Virus record (IMG/VR): IMGVR_UViG_3300020122_000133 | Coordinates: 1 to 48,494 of that record | From: a virus | DNA: 48,494 nt | Strand: one strand, 5' to 3' | Shown: positions 47,272 to 48,494 of the stretch, in pieces | Position numbering within the stretch: position 1 is the first letter of the stretch | Layout of the letters: each line of letters begins with the position of its first letter | The notes under the pieces: model-generated | Told to the model about the DNA's origin: nothing | The model's input: only the letters and a program-made list of their open reading frames with translations | The model's database searches: none | Position numbers and translations under genes: made by a program

Positions 47272-47618
47272 CACTCCTCCGGCGGTAGGCTCACGGAAAG
47301 CTCGGTGATGCGGTATGCCCGCACATCGGCCAGCCATGCCAGCGACGGATCGATCACCGTGCTATCGTCCCCAGCTTGGAAGAAGCTCACCCCAGCGCCG
47401 TACGAGACGGGGAAGACCTCTCCTGCGGCATCTCGCTCGATAATCTCCCGTGCCAGGATGCGCTCGTTGTCATTCAGCGGAGCACCGATCGAGACGAGCT
47501 TCCCGAACTCGGGACGGCGAGCGCTCGTTTTCGGGATGATGATCCCGCCCTGGTTCTGCTCAACGGGCTTCTGGAACAGGAGAACCACTCTCCCCGGCAT
47601 TGCTTTGAGCATCGGCAT
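47271..47618 (-). CDS. GroES-like co-chaperonin (Cpn10-type), 115 aa
   Basis: The opening MPGRVVLLFQKPVEQNQGGI then IIPKT fits the GroES first strands and mobile-loop start; EFGKLVSIG is the G.V...G strand, and PVSYGAGVSFF the closing barrel strand. Phage Cpn10 proteins replace or adjust host GroES for capsid folding. The mobile loop is hard to delimit. A strong GGAGGG precedes ATG 47618. Confidence 0.65.
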   Translation of the reverse strand: MPMLKAMPGRVVLLFQKPVEQNQGGIIIPKTSARRPEFGKLVSIGAPLNDNERILAREIIERDAAGEVFPVSYGAGVSFFQAGDDSTVIDPSLAWLADVRAYRITELSVSLPPEE

Positions 47619-47835
47619 CTTGTTCCCTCCTGCGGATCTCTTCCGCTGCTTTCTTTGCGTGAATCCGGCCCCACGGCCGGTATCGCTCAGTTGAACCGAA
47701 ACGATAGACGACGAGGTAGCACGGCCAGCAGTACGGACCGATGCCGCGGCGGTAGTGCCGCCCCCGGCGACGGCACTGATAGCCGCCTGACCATCCGATA
47801 CAGCGCGGCCGATGGGATTTACTCGATCGCAGCAC
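47560..47835 (-). CDS. Small basic zinc-type protein, 91 aa
   Basis: CIGWSGGYQCRRRG and GIGPYCWPCYLV give two Cys pairs for a zinc site, followed by basic helices. It overlaps the GroES-like gene by 59 nt in another frame and the upstream gene by 17 nt at its GTG. The overlap lowers confidence in the exact ends. Confidence 0.55.
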   Translation of the reverse strand: MLRSSKSHRPRCIGWSGGYQCRRRGRHYRRGIGPYCWPCYLVVYRFGSTERYRPWGRIHAKKAAEEIRRREQDADAQSNAGESGSPVPEAR

Positions 47836-48055
47836 GGTGCGCCTTCATCTTCGCTCGCTTGGCAGCCTTCATCGCCGCCTTCCCGCGGCGACGCGTTCCC
47901 TGATCGTTGATCGTCACATACGTCGTCAGGCCGTCGGCACTCTTGAAAGGCGCGCTGAGTCGCAACGCGGCCGGCTTGCGAGTCCGGCGCTTCGGACGAC
48001 CGTCATCCTCGGGAATTTCGGCTTTGAATCGTTCCAGCTCCTCGTCATGTTCCAC
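47819..48055 (-). CDS. Small basic-tailed protein, 78 aa
   Basis: GTG 48055 has GGAGG 7 nt upstream. An acidic N-terminus (EHDEELERFKAEIPEDDGRP) passes to KRRTRKPAALRL, a short beta part (GLTTYVTINDQG) and a Lys-rich tail. The start codon lies inside the parS-like palindrome. Confidence 0.65.
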   Translation of the reverse strand: MEHDEELERFKAEIPEDDGRPKRRTRKPAALRLSAPFKSADGLTTYVTINDQGTRRRGKAAMKAAKRAKMKAHRAAIE

Positions 48056-48062
48056 GTGGAAC
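48049..48062. promoter_or_regulatory. parS: parS-like palindrome
   Basis: GTTCCACGTGGAAC is a perfect 14-bp palindrome; with flanks it reads TGTTCCACGTGGAACC, which is the canonical bacterial chromosomal ParB-binding site as I know it from Pseudomonas and relatives. It overlaps the start codon and ribosome-site spacer of the gene at 48055. No ParA or ParB gene is in the genome, so a host ParB would be the binder. Confidence 0.65.
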
Positions 48063-48066
48063 CCTC

Positions 48067-48494
48067 CTACTTCACGATCTGATGAACGACGTAGTGGCCG
48101 TGCTGCTCGGCGCAGTGGCAGTATCCGGCACCCTTACAAAGTATCTGCTGAAAAATCACTTCCTGCCCTACACAAACTGCATGCGAGGCGCGGTTGCCGA
48201 TGTGCAGCCGGGCGCGAAGAACGTTGATCTGCGCTGCCGCCTCATGGATCAGAAAGGGCGCACCCGGCAGAATCGGGGGAAGGCCAGCCAATGCCTCGCG
48301 AAGCTGCTTAAGATACTCAGCTTCGTTGGTGAACGACGCGGCATCTCGCAACCTCTCGACCTCGGCAATGAGCGACTTCGCAGTATCGGTGAGTTGACGA
48401 ATCATTCGCCACTCGTCGTAAGGACTCGGCCGATTCGAGTTCGTAGTGTCGAGAATGGAACACTCCACGCATTCGACAGCAAGGGTAGCGCACC
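48067..48494 (-). CDS. 3' part of the gene crossing the contig ends
   Basis: This is the remainder of the 147-aa protein that starts at ATG 143. The true codons continue from base 1 to base 48367 of the circle. It holds the coiled coil (RQLTDTAKSLIAEVERLRDA), a middle segment GLPPILPGAPFLIHEAAAQI and a C-terminal tail with C and H residues (AVCVGQEV, GYCHCAEQHGH). Stop TGA at 48067, 11 bases before the next GTG. Function unknown. Confidence 0.7.
   Translation of the reverse strand, partial: CATLAVECVECSILDTTNSNRPSPYDEWRMIRQLTDTAKSLIAEVERLRDAASFTNEAEYLKQLREALAGLPPILPGAPFLIHEAAAQINVLRARLHIGNRASHAVCVGQEVIFQQILCKGAGYCHCAEQHGHYVVHQIVK
48368..48494. repeat. Terminal direct repeat, right copy
   Basis: Identical to bases 1-127. 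It should be removed once to obtain the circular 48,367-bp sequence. Confidence 0.95.

Noticed and set aside
1-48494. Temperate lifestyle with integrase
   Set aside because: No integrase, recombinase or att-like core was seen; the XRE and Arc-type regulators alone do not show lysogeny.

Overview
The window is a complete, circularly permuted (or circular) tailed-phage genome. Bases 1-127 recur exactly at 48368-48494, so the unique length is 48,367 bp, and a minus-strand gene reads uninterrupted across the joint (143 to 1, then 48367 to 48067). The base composition is GC-rich and genes are packed with ATGA, GTGA and TGATG stop/start overlaps and GGAGG-type ribosome binding sites. The virion genes look podovirus-like: terminase, long portal, scaffold, HK97-fold capsid, a gp4-like adaptor, a gp10/nozzle-like protein and four large proline- or helix-rich ejection-type proteins, with no tail tube, tape measure or sheath. 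The host cannot be named. A predicted lipoprotein and exported small proteins hint at a Gram-negative host, but this is inference.

Layout. (1) 491-24757, plus strand: packaging, head, tail and ejection genes, interrupted by an HNH homing-type endonuclease just after the capsid gene and by a glycosyltransferase/methyltransferase pair. (2) 24787-32329, plus: a strong sigma70-type promoter, then an array of very small genes. Many have CxxC or Cys/His zinc-type motifs; then come exported or lipidated proteins and a PD-(D/E)xK nuclease-like protein. A GNRA-loop intrinsic terminator ends the region. (3) 32352-34213, plus: a promoter with operator-like dyads, an Arc-type repressor and several small membrane/coiled-coil proteins. 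(4) 43281 down to 34247, minus: one long early-type operon from a strong promoter, with a pentapeptide-repeat protein, an HNH-like protein, a Sak4/RecA-like ATPase, a RecB-like exonuclease, a RusA-like resolvase and an XRE regulator. (5) 43368-47245, plus: a C5-cytosine methyltransferase, a replisome-organiser-like protein, a tandem operator-like dyad, a coiled-coil protein and an IS1595-type transposase on what looks like a leaderless promoter. (6) 352 down to 47122 across the joint, minus: a small operon including a GroES-like protein and a parS-like palindrome.

The recombination genes (4) with the replication protein (5) would make concatemers for the terminase (1). Regulation probably runs through the Arc-type and XRE proteins and the operator-like dyads at 32341-32403, 43121-43319 and 45650-45689. 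I found no integrase, RNA polymerase, tRNA, CRISPR array or recognisable endolysin.

The points most worth following up are: a canonical parS core in a phage without ParA/ParB; the cassette of tiny zinc-type proteins with internal paralogues; a 176-nt out-of-frame overlap between the portal tail and a small gene; an RBS-sequestering hairpin ahead of the HNH gene; a leaderless, C-terminally truncated but DDE-intact transposase; and several places where coding signal changes frame inside the small-gene arrays.
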